The translations under genes and the position numbers were made by a program. A model generated the notes under the pieces. It made no database searches. It was not told the DNA's origin and worked only from the letters and a program-made list of their open reading frames with translations. A DNA stretch of 64,000 nucleotides from RUG100 sp050953425 (lineage in GTDB: Bacteria > Bacillota > Clostridia > Peptostreptococcales > Anaerovoracaceae), in assembly GCA_050953425.1 (NCBI GenBank), contig JBMNMQ010000007.1, positions 310,001 through 374,000 of the forward strand. Reading direction: 5' to 3'. This document shows, in pieces, positions 8,083-16,400 of the stretch. Positions within the stretch are counted from its first letter, which is position 1, and each line of letters starts with the position of its first letter.

Positions 8083-9891
8083 ATGAAACAAGAAACGCAA
8101 TGTGACAATAAGGTCAACATTACGATTGACGGTATTACAGTACAAGTGCCGTCCGACTACACCGTGCTGCTCGCTGCCAGAGAAGCCGGGATCGACATTC
8201 CGACTCTCTGTTATCTGAAGGATATCAATGAAACAGCATCCTGCCGGCTGTGTGTTGTCGAGGTCGATATAAACGGAAAGCCGATGCGAAATCTGCCTGC
8301 TTCCTGTGTTCTGCAGGTTGTGGAGGGAATGAATGTCCGTACCAATACGCCGCGCGTTCGCAAGGCGGTACGAACGAATATTGAATTGCTTCTTGCCAAC
8401 CATAACAGAGAATGTCTGACCTGCGCTCGCAATCAGACCTGCGAACTGCAGAAGCTCTGCGACGAACTGGGCATCGACATGGAACGCTTTGACGGCGAAA
8501 AAAGAGAAGTGTGCTACGATGATCTCTCGCCGGCCATTGTCCGTGATTCCAGCAAATGCATCCTCTGCGGCCGCTGCGTCAGCGCCTGTGATAAAATTCA
8601 GGACCTCAGTGTTCTGGAATTCGTCAACCGCGGTGTGAATACCAAAGTGGCACCGGGCTTCAATTACAGCATTAAGGATACGGACTGCATATACTGCGGC
8701 CAGTGCATTAATGTGTGCCCTGTGGCAGCGATTCGTGAACATGAATATATCGATGATGTCTGGGATGCGATTGCAGATCCGGAGAAGCACGTTGTGGTGC
8801 AGACCGCACCGGCGGTTCGCGCAGCGCTGGGTGAGGAGTTCGGCGTGGAGATGGGCACGGCAGTGACCGGGAAAATGGTTTCCGCTCTTCGCCGGCTCGG
8901 CTTTGACAAGGTGTTCGATACCAATTTTTCCGCCGACCTGACCATTATCGAAGAGGGACATGAATTCATCAATCGCGTCAAGAACAACGGGGTCCTGCCG
9001 ATGATCACATCCTGTTCTCCGGGATGGATTCGTTTCTGCGAAACATTTTATCCGGAATTTCTCGATAATGTATCAACATGCAAATCACCGCAGCAGATGT
9101 TCGGTGCGGTAGCGAAATCATTTTATGCCAAGAAAGCGGGCATTGACCCGAAAAAAATAGTCAGCGTTTCTGTCATGCCGTGTACGGCGAAGAAGGCGGA
9201 ATGCGAGCGGCCGGAGATGCAGGTGGACGGAAACCGGGATGTTGATTACGTTCTCACCACGCGCGAGCTGGCCAAGATGATCCGTCAGGCACGCATTAAC
9301 TTTGCCAGACTGCCGGAATCCGATCCGGATCCCATCATGGGTGAGGGAACCGGGGCCGGCGTCATCTTCGGAGCTTCCGGCGGTGTCATGGAAGCCGCCC
9401 TGAGAACCGTGGCGGATATCTTGACGGGCAAGGATCTCGAGGAGATTGATTACGAAGAGGTGCGCGGCGTTGAGGATTTGAAACTGGCTTCGGTCACCCT
9501 GCCGATCGGCGGCGTGGATACAGAAATCAAAATCGGCGTCGTCAACACGATCCGTTCCGCGACCAGAACACTGGACAAGATCGCGGCCGGCGAACTGGAA
9601 CTTCATTTTCTTGAGGTGATGGCCTGCCCAGGCGGCTGCGTGCATGGCGGCGGACAGCCGTATGTTTCGGCCAGAGATCGCATTGATGTCGATCCGCGCA
9701 AAATTCGGGCCCAGGCGCTTTATGCGGAAGACAAGCGCCTGCCGCATCGGAAATCGCACGAAAACGAAGAGATCAAGATCCTGTACGATGAATACCTGAA
9801 CGAACCAAACGGCCCTGTGGCGCATAAGATTCTGCATACACGCTACACACCGAGAATACAGTATTCCATGAATGCGAAAGCACGGGTGTAA
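8083..9891 (+). CDS. hydA: [FeFe] hydrogenase catalytic subunit HydA (H-cluster)
   Basis: Catalytic subunit of 602 residues that reduces protons or oxidises H2. The N-terminus carries a 2Fe-2S ferredoxin domain (TLCYLKDINETASCRLC), a His/Cys cluster (HNRECLTCARNQTC) and two 4Fe-4S motifs (CILCGRCVSAC; CIYCGQCINVCPVA). The H-cluster domain has all three signatures: TSCSPGW near residue 308, MPCTAKKAEC near 365 and MACPGGCVHGGGQPY near 513. The small-subunit-like C-terminus follows. AAGGAGTGG at 8066-8074 supports the ATG at 8083, 20 bp after hydB. The maturases HydE, HydF and HydG are not in the window. With HydB and HydC this forms a soluble trimer. Bifurcation is inferred from subunit architecture. 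Confidence 0.95.
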   Translation: MKQETQCDNKVNITIDGITVQVPSDYTVLLAAREAGIDIPTLCYLKDINETASCRLCVVEVDINGKPMRNLPASCVLQVVEGMNVRTNTPRVRKAVRTNIELLLANHNRECLTCARNQTCELQKLCDELGIDMERFDGEKREVCYDDLSPAIVRDSSKCILCGRCVSACDKIQDLSVLEFVNRGVNTKVAPGFNYSIKDTDCIYCGQCINVCPVAAIREHEYIDDVWDAIADPEKHVVVQTAPAVRAALGEEFGVEMGTAVTGKMVSALRRLGFDKVFDTNFSADLTIIEEGHEFINRVKNNGVLPMITSCSPGWIRFCETFYPEFLDNVSTCKSPQQMFGAVAKSFYAKKAGIDPKKIVSVSVMPCTAKKAECERPEMQVDGNRDVDYVLTTRELAKMIRQARINFARLPESDPDPIMGEGTGAGVIFGASGGVMEAALRTVADILTGKDLEEIDYEEVRGVEDLKLASVTLPIGGVDTEIKIGVVNTIRSATRTLDKIAAGELELHFLEVMACPGGCVHGGGQPYVSARDRIDVDPRKIRAQALYAEDKRLPHRKSHENEEIKILYDEYLNEPNGPVAHKILHTRYTPRIQYSMNAKARV

Positions 9892-10008
9892 CGCGCAGGA
9901 ACCGTCATTCATGCAATGGGTCTGAGAGCAGACAGAATCCCGACCCTCGCCCTTGCATATTCCGGGGCGGCGGAGCGACCCGCTCCGGCAAACCGGAACC
10001 GCGAATTT

Positions 10009-10068
10009 CGAGCCGGAGAGCCGGTGTTCCGAGCCGGAGAGCCGCCCCTGCGGGGGCGGCTCTCCGGC
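10009..10068. repeat. 15-bp direct repeats and perfect 16-bp hairpin
   Basis: The 15-mer cgagccggagagccg occurs at 10009-10023 and 10030-10044. The second copy forms the 5' part of a perfect 16-bp stem (10033-10048 with 10053-10068) closed by the tetraloop TGCG. No T run follows, so it is not a standard intrinsic terminator. It could be a processing or mRNA-stabilising element, or a REP-like sequence. Confidence 0.85.
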
Positions 10069-10155
10069 CGCCGGAACGGGGAATCCGGATCTTGCTGCGT
10101 CGGCGTCTCATGGAAGCGTCGCCGACAAGGTCGATCCCGCAGCCGTTTGAGGTGA

Positions 10156-10296
10156 TGCGATCGGGCAGTGCATGCCTCGCGCTGCACCGGAACGGAATTT
10201 GCCGGTATCCTTCACGGCGTGTACGACTTTCATGCCGGAAGACCGTTTATCTCTAACCAAGAGATGAAAGAAATTATCTGGCAGACGGAAAGTTGA
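10156..10296 (+). pseudogene. Possible gene remnant (open frame without start)
   Basis: An open frame of 46 codons between stops, ending ...SNQEMKEIIWQTES, reads like ordinary globular protein (FAGILHGVYDFHAGRPF) and has lower GC than the flanking DNA. It has no start codon with a ribosome site, and a terminator follows 26 bp after its stop. It may be the 3' end of a decayed gene or chance. I do not recognise the family. Confidence 0.2.
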
Positions 10297-10321
10297 AAAT
10301 ACTGCCTTCCCGACCAGAGAG

Positions 10322-10364
10322 AAAAGCGCTGAAACGCGGCTGCACGAACGTCTCAGCGCTTTTT
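10322..10364 (+). terminator. Intrinsic terminator
   Basis: An 11-bp stem AAAAGCGCTGA (10322-10332) pairs with TCAGCGCTTTT (10353-10363), 20-base loop, T-rich end. Probably the end of the hydrogenase transcript about 430 bp after hydA. Confidence 0.8.
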
Positions 10365-10645
10365 GTCAAGGCAAACCGGGAAAGACGGGAGCCTCATTTT
10401 GTCGATGCTGTACACAGCCGATTGGGCAGAGGACAAGGAAGAAAGACGGCGGCCGTCGCCGAAAAGCAGCGCAGCTGCATTCGGCGAGCGGAGCCAGCCC
10501 GGCTGCCGTGCGGCCGGCTGGGTGCAGGTGCGTATCGCTGCCGCCGAAGGCTCGGTCGAAAGTCCGGCAGCTGCCCGGTATCGGATCCGGCCGCAGAGAT
10601 CCGGCAGAATATTTAAAAGGATTGATAAACTCGGTGATCCGGGTC

Positions 10646-10674
10646 TTGACGCTGTCGGCGCTGGTGCCTATAAT
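10646..10674 (+). promoter_or_regulatory. Sigma-A promoter for the NlpC/P60 gene
   Basis: TTGACG (10646-10651), 17-bp spacer, TATAAT (10669-10674). The predicted transcript start is about 170 bp before the coding start, giving a long purine-rich leader. Confidence 0.8.
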
Positions 10675-10849
10675 GAAAGCAAATCCGGAAGCGGGTTTGC
10701 CGGATGAGAGATGTGCCGGGAATCCCGGCCGGGCGGCGCTGCCGAATCGGGCGGCTTCGAGATCGCCGGGGATCGGGATGAGAGAGCGGAAGGCTGAATG
10801 AAATAGTGAAGCGAATGCAGGAATGCAGGTAAGAAAGAAGGAAGCGGCA

Positions 10850-12253
10850 ATGCGAGCATTACATAAAAGGACGATCGGAACCGCAGCAGCTGCCCTGCTG
10901 GCGCTGATGCTGATTTTTAGTTCCGCCAGCGCGGCCGGCGCCGCGACTCTGACAAGCCCGGCCGACAGCAGCGGCATACAGAGCTGGGAGAGCCGGCAGG
11001 GCGGACCGTGGGCCGTCAAGGCCGGCGGCAGGACTCTGGCCTATGTGCGGACCAGGGCGGAGGGTGAAAATGTCTCCACCGGTCTGCGCCTCTATTACTA
11101 TCACAACGTACAGATGCAGCAGGAGGCGGACATCCACCCCTGGATTTCGGTCGAACGCGTGCAGGCCGATACCCTGTTGCCGGGCACAAAGCTGATGACG
11201 ACCGAGGAAGCCGTTCAGGCAATCGCTGCTCAGAATGAATCCGGCGATCCGGTTGTGCGCGTGACGTATTCCGATACTCTGCAGGAAAAGAAGGCGATTC
11301 ACCCGCACCGCAAGATCATCAAGACGGCCAGCCTGGCCAAAGGCGAGCAGAAGGTGAAACAGCAGGGGCGGAGCGGCAACCGCGAGGTGGAAAGTGAAAT
11401 CACGCAGGTCAACAGCGATGTGACCAGCCGCGTGGTGATGACCGACACCGTCGTGCAGCAGCCCGGCACCGAGATTGTCTACGAGGGCACGGCGCTGACC
11501 AGCAGGGACAAGGGCAGGGCCATCGTGGCCTACGCCAGGAAATTCCTCGGCGGGCGCTATGTCTGGGCCGGCGAAAGTCTGGCCAGAGGCGTTGACTGCT
11601 CCGGCTATACGATGAAGCTCTACGAGCACTACGGCATCACGCTGCCGCATAATTCCGACGAGCAGGCTTCCTGCGGCAGGGAAGTCAGCCGCAGCGACAT
11701 GCAGCCGGGCGATCTGCTGATCTTCTCCGGCCATGTGGCGATGTATGCCGGCAACGGGCAGATCATCCATGCCTCCGGACCGCGCAGCGGCATCATTCTC
11801 AGCGATGAGTCGGCTTACGACTCCCGTATCCTGCATATCCGGCGGCTCTTCGGCACGGCCGATGACCATTCGACCGATGAGATGTTCCCGACGGTGAAGG
11901 AAATCAACAAGGCGTATGCCGCCGACAGGGGCTTCGGCAAAAACGACGGCTATTCCAAAGAATATTCGGCGACGCATGCGTCCGGACCGGTCGGCCCGAC
12001 GGCACATCCGACCGCGGCAGACCGTGCCGGCAAAACGCAGATCCCGTCCGACCAGAAGAACTGGGACAAGGGCAAGAAGAGCAGCAGCCGGAGCAGTACG
12101 CAGAAAAAGAATACCGGCAAAAAGCAGAAGACGACGAACAAGGACAGCAGTAAAAGCGGCGGCGCAGCTTCCGATCAGAAAAAGACCGGCGATGACCGCA
12201 GTTCGGAACAGAGTGCGCAGCAGCAGTCGCTCGCGGCCGGCGAAGCGGACTAG
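10850..12253 (+). CDS. Secreted NlpC/P60 family peptidoglycan hydrolase
   Basis: Exported cell-wall endopeptidase of 467 residues, expected to cleave within peptidoglycan stem peptides. It has a signal peptide (MRALHKRT then a hydrophobic core ending at ASAAGAA), an N-terminal region of unknown fold, then an NlpC/P60 domain at about residues 222-340. That domain carries the catalytic Cys in VDCSGYTMKLYEHYG and His residues in SGHVAMYAG and IIHASGPRSG. The last 100 residues are a low-complexity, Lys/Ser/Thr-rich basic tail that could bind wall polymers. ATG 10850 is preceded by GAAGGAAG; an in-frame ATG at 10823 lacks a good site. It has its own promoter and terminator. Confidence 0.9.
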   Translation: MRALHKRTIGTAAAALLALMLIFSSASAAGAATLTSPADSSGIQSWESRQGGPWAVKAGGRTLAYVRTRAEGENVSTGLRLYYYHNVQMQQEADIHPWISVERVQADTLLPGTKLMTTEEAVQAIAAQNESGDPVVRVTYSDTLQEKKAIHPHRKIIKTASLAKGEQKVKQQGRSGNREVESEITQVNSDVTSRVVMTDTVVQQPGTEIVYEGTALTSRDKGRAIVAYARKFLGGRYVWAGESLARGVDCSGYTMKLYEHYGITLPHNSDEQASCGREVSRSDMQPGDLLIFSGHVAMYAGNGQIIHASGPRSGIILSDESAYDSRILHIRRLFGTADDHSTDEMFPTVKEINKAYAADRGFGKNDGYSKEYSATHASGPVGPTAHPTAADRAGKTQIPSDQKNWDKGKKSSSRSSTQKKNTGKKQKTTNKDSSKSGGAASDQKKTGDDRSSEQSAQQQSLAAGEAD

Positions 12254-12285
12254 CGGCGCCGTCAATTTCGGGCAGAAATACGACC

Positions 12286-12319
12286 GAGGGGCACCTTCCG
12301 CAGAGGGCGCCCCTCTTTT
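12286..12319 (+). terminator. Intrinsic terminator after the NlpC/P60 gene
   Basis: GAGGGGC (12286-12292) pairs with GCCCCTC (12309-12315), followed by TTTT. Confidence 0.65.
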
Positions 12320-12400
12320 GATGCGGTGCATCAATGGGGCTGTGATACAGTGCATCGACAGGGCTGTGATGCGGCACATCGACAGGGCTGCGATGCGGCG
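12320..12400. repeat. 24-bp imperfect tandem repeat, three copies plus a partial
   Basis: Units at 12320-12343, 12344-12367 and 12368-12391, each starting gat and ending ggctgt or ggctgc, with a few substitutions; a partial fourth follows. They lie directly behind the terminator in non-coding DNA. The rest of the 12254-12633 gap holds only a GC-rich stretch and the next promoter. Confidence 0.75.
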
Positions 12401-12549
12401 GCTGATGCGTCTTGATACGCAGATCTGCGGCGGCAGCTTTCGCTCCCCGCCGCCCTGCCGGCCGCGCCCGCGTTCGGCTGCGGAAAGCGGCGCGGAAACC
12501 CGCCGGCCGCGGCCTTGTACGAGAAATTGTACAAAATCGTCTGCGGGCA

Positions 12550-12578
12550 TTTTCAATGACAGAAAAATCTGATATAAT
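12550..12578 (+). promoter_or_regulatory. Promoter for the hexapeptide acyltransferase gene
   Basis: TTTTCA (12550-12555), 17-bp spacer, perfect TATAAT (12573-12578). Confidence 0.65.
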
Positions 12579-12633
12579 GATTGCGTTCTAACTAAAATAC
12601 ACCATTCGGGACATACGGAAACGGAGGAAAAAA

Positions 12634-13203
12634 ATGGCCGAATATTTTGTACATGTCGCAAGCTATGTGGACGACAACGTATATATCGGAAAAAACACGG
12701 AGATCTGGCATTTCAGTCACATCCAGGAGGGCGCATATATCGGCGAGAACTGTTCGATCGGCCACAGCGTCAATATCGGCCGCAATGTACACATCGGTCA
12801 TGACTGCACGATTCAGAGCAATGTGTCTGTGTATGAAGGCATTACCCTGAAGGATGACGTCTACCTCGGCTCATCGATGGTCTTTACCAATAACGTAGTG
12901 CCTCGCGCCAACGTCGATAAGGGGCACGCGACTTACAAGCGCACCACTGTGTACAGCGGTGCGACGATCGGTGCCAACTCCACGGTGGTGTGCGGCAATG
13001 ATATCGGCACCTACGCGATGGTGGCAGCCGGTGCCGTGGTGCTGAAAGATGTGCCGGCCCATGCGCTGGTGGCCGGGGTGCCGGCCAGGCAGATCGGATG
13101 GGTCTGTGACTGCGGTCATATCCTGCCCGCGGATCTGCGCTGTCCGGACTGCGGAAAACAGTACCAGCTGGTAGATGGCGAACTTGTCAAAGCGCAAGAC
13201 TGA
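12634..13203 (+). CDS. Left-handed beta-helix acyltransferase (WbpD/WlbB-like N-acetyltransferase)
   Basis: 189-residue hexapeptide-repeat transferase, most like enzymes that N-acetylate amino sugars for surface polysaccharides. Hexapeptide turns (YIGKNTEIW, YIGENCSIGH, NIGRNVHIGHDC, TIGANSTVVCGNDIG) run from residue 17 to about 150, including the NNVVPRA loop typical of this branch. The C-terminus ends in a zinc-ribbon-like pair CDCGH...CPDCGKQY. GGAGG precedes ATG 12634. It stands alone, with its own promoter and terminator and no glycan genes nearby, so the acceptor sugar is unknown. Confidence 0.82.
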   Translation: MAEYFVHVASYVDDNVYIGKNTEIWHFSHIQEGAYIGENCSIGHSVNIGRNVHIGHDCTIQSNVSVYEGITLKDDVYLGSSMVFTNNVVPRANVDKGHATYKRTTVYSGATIGANSTVVCGNDIGTYAMVAAGAVVLKDVPAHALVAGVPARQIGWVCDCGHILPADLRCPDCGKQYQLVDGELVKAQD

Positions 13204-13205
13204 GT

Positions 13206-13229
13206 AATGTTCGTCCCGGAACGAACATT
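13206..13229. promoter_or_regulatory. Inverted repeat resembling a pair of PurR boxes upstream of the purine operon
   Basis: AATGTTCGT (13206-13214) and ACGAACATT (13221-13229) form a perfect 9-bp inverted repeat with a 6-bp spacer. CGAACATT matches the CGAAC-W-W-T core of the Bacillus subtilis PurBox as I remember it. It lies 212 bp before purL. Spacing differs from the classic arrangement, and the repeat also sits just behind the preceding gene, so regulation is inferred. Confidence 0.4.
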
Positions 13230-13246
13230 CAGACAAAAAAGTTTCA

Positions 13247-13272
13247 AAAACAGCCCCTCTGCGGGCTGTTTT
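13247..13272 (+). terminator. Intrinsic (possibly bidirectional) terminator before purL
   Basis: AAAACAGCCC (13247-13256) pairs with GGGCTGTTTT (13263-13272), 6-base loop. A-rich on one side and T-rich on the other. Confidence 0.8.
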
Positions 13273-13375
13273 GTGATATGATAACGCCGTAATCCGCTAG
13301 TATCCAAGGCGCTCGCGCAGGCGCCGCTCTCTCCGGCAGAACCGATCCCGCCGCATTTCCCGCGGCGGCGGTGAA

Positions 13376-13403
13376 GGCCTCTGGGAAACGGCCTCTGGGA
13401 AAC
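13376..13403. repeat. 14-bp perfect tandem duplication in the purL leader
   Basis: ggcctctgggaaac occurs at 13376-13389 and again at 13390-13403, about 40 bp before the purL start. Confidence 0.8.
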
Positions 13404-13440
13404 GGCGCGCGCGTGACCGGGAAAGGCAGGAAAGAGAGCA

Positions 13441-16400
13441 ATGGTCAGAAGAATATTTGTAGAAAAAAAAGAAGCTTTCGCCACCGAGGCGGCGGAGCTG
13501 CTGGCAGACCTGCGGCAGAATCTCCACCTCGAGCATCTCCGGGGGCTGCGTCTGCTCAACCGCTACGATGTGGACGGACTGGATGATGCAGCCTACGAAA
13601 TGGCAAAATACACCGTCTTTGCAGAACCTGCAGTCGACCGCGCATACGATGAAGCATTTCCGGAAGCCGGCGCTGCAGCTTTTTTTGCTGTGGAATATCT
13701 CCCCGGACAGTACGACCAGCGCGCCGATTCGGCGGCGCAGTGCATCGGCCTGATGAAGCCGGGCACGACGGCGGATGTCCGCTGCGCGAAGGTCTATGTA
13801 CTTGAGGGTGAGCTGACGGCGGCCGATCTGACAGCGATCAAGGGCTATGTCATCAATCCCGTCGACAGCCAGGAAGCAGCCGCGGAAAAACCGCAGTCGC
13901 TCGCCATGGAAACCACGGTGCCCGACGATGTTCCGTCGGTGGATGGCTTTATCGACTGGGATGAGGAGCAGCTGGAAGCCTATCGGGCCGAGATGGGACT
14001 GGCGATGAGCCGCGAGGATCTGCGGCACATCCACCGCTTTTTCCGCGACAGTGAGCACCGCAGCCCGACGCTGACGGAGATCCGCGTCATCGACACCTAC
14101 TGGTCCGATCACTGCCGCCACACGACGTTTGCGACCGAACTCACCGACGTCTATTTCGAGGACGGCCCCTATGCCGACCTTGTCAAGGAGGCATTCGCCG
14201 ACTACATGGAGATGCGCCGCGCCGTCTACGGCGATCAGCCGAAATCGATCTGCCTGATGGATATGGCCTGCATCGGCGCCAAATATCTGAAGCAGGAGGG
14301 CAAGGTGCCCGACCTCGACGAGTCCGCGGAGATCAACGCCTGCTCCATCAAAGTCAAGGCGAAGATCGACGGGCGCGAGGAGGACTGGCTGGTGATGTTC
14401 AAGAACGAAACGCACAATCACCCGACGGAAATCGAGCCCTTCGGCGGCGCCGCCACCTGTCTCGGCGGGGCGATCCGCGACCCGCTCTCCGGCCGCGTCT
14501 ACGTCTACCAGGCGATGCGCGTGACCGGCGCGGCTGACCCCCGCGTGCCGGTCGAAGAAACGCTGCGCGGCAAGCTGCCGCAGCGCCGCATCACGCTCGA
14601 GGCGGCGGCCGGCTACAGTTCCTACGGCAATCAGATCGGCCTCGCCACCGGACAGGTCGATGAGGTCTACGATCCCGATTACGTCGCCAAGCGGATGGAG
14701 GTCGGCGCCGTGATCGGCGCCGCGCCGGCCGACCATGTCGTGCGTGCGGTGCCTGAACCCGGTGATGTCATCCTGCTCGTCGGCGGCCGCACCGGCCGCG
14801 ACGGCTGCGGCGGGGCAACCGGCTCCTCCAAGGCGCATACCGAGGCCTCGACGACGGAATGCGGCGCCGAGGTGCAGAAGGGCAATCCACCGGTCGAACG
14901 CAATATTCAGCGCCTCTTCCGCCGCCGCGAGGCGGCCCGGCTGATCCGCCGCTGCAACGATTTCGGCGCCGGCGGCGTCTCCGTGGCGATCGGCGAACTG
15001 GCCGACGGTCTCGACATCAATCTCGATCTGGTGCCGCGCAAGTACGACGGTCTCGACGGAACCGAACTGGCCATCTCCGAGTCGCAGGAACGCATGGCCG
15101 TCGTCGTCAGCGCCGCCGATGAAGAGCAGTTCAAGCGCTATGCGGCCGAGGAGAATCTGGAGGCGACCACGGTCGCCAGAGTCACCGACACGAACCGCGT
15201 GCGCATGACCTGGCGCGGCCGGACGATCCTCGATCTCGACCGCGATTTTCTCAATACCAACGGCGCCGCGCAGCACGCCACCGTCAAGGTCAGGGCGCAC
15301 TGCGGCCTGCCGCAGCTGCAGCCGCACGCCGAGGTCGAGGAGTATCTCGACGACCTCAACTGCTGCAGCAAGAAGGGCCTGATCGAGCGCTTTGACTCGA
15401 CGATCGGCGCCGCCACCGTGCTGATGCCGCTGGGCGGAAAGTATCAGCTGTCACCGGCCTGCGGCATGGCCGCCAAGCTGCCGGTGACTGACGGCGAAAC
15501 CGACACCGCGACGCTGATGGCCTACGGGTACGATCCCCGGCTGGCCAAGGCCAGTCCCTTCCACGGCGCCCTCTATGCGGTCATCGATTCGGTCACCAAA
15601 ATCGTTGCCATGGGCGGCGACCGGCGCCGCATCCGCCTCAGCTTTCAGGAGTACTTTGAGCGCATGAACGGCGACGAATCCTGGGGCAGGCCGATGGCGG
15701 CACTGCTGGGCGCGCTGCGGGTGCAGCGGGAACTGGAGATCCCCTCGATCGGCGGCAAGGATTCGATGAGCGGTACCTTTGAGGACATCAGTGTGCCGCC
15801 GGCTCTGCTGTCGTTTGCGGTCGCCGCCATCGATGCCGGCGAGGTCATCTCCACCGAGTTCAAGCGGCCCGGCAGCCGCATCGTCCTGCTGCCGGCGCGC
15901 TGGGACGAACGCGGCATCATCGACTTTGACAGCTACCGCGCGTCGATGGACCGGGTACGGGAACTGGCGGCGGCGGGAAAGATCCTTGCTGCCTGCAGCA
16001 TCGGCCAGGGCGGTGTCTTCATGGCGGCGGTGAAAATGGCCGCCGGCAACCATATCGGCGTCTGTCTGCCGGACGTCCCGGATGAGGAACTGGCGGCGTT
16101 CCGCTACGGATCGCTGCTGCTGGAGATCCCGCACCGCGAGGATGCCGAGGCGCTGTTCGCCGGCGTTCGCCATATCGAAGTCGGCTATACGACGGCCAGC
16201 GGCAGCTTCATCTACCGTGTCGGCGGCGAGGAGAGAAAGCGCCGTCTCGATGACCTCATCGCGCGCTGGACCGCACCGCTCGAGGATGTCTTCCCGGTGC
16301 GCACGGCGGCGTATAAAAAGGAACAGGAGGCCAATGTGCCGGCAGCGCCGGCGAAGGAGCCGGTGGTCGGCGGACCGGCCGTGAAGACGGCCCGGCCGCG

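Larger units (their letters stand above)
9892..10849. other. Long intergenic region after the hydrogenase operon
   Basis: Nearly 1 kb without a supported gene. It holds a GC-rich repeat/hairpin block (9972-10068), a start-less open frame that may be a gene remnant (10156-10296), a terminator (10322-10364) and a consensus promoter for the NlpC/P60 gene (10646-10674). Short open frames at 10293-10707 have neither ribosome sites nor recognisable sequence. Confidence 0.6.

Noticed and set aside
10293..10707. Two overlapping open frames of about 110 codons
   Set aside because: They cross the terminator at 10322-10364 and the promoter at 10646, and have no ribosome sites or family resemblance.
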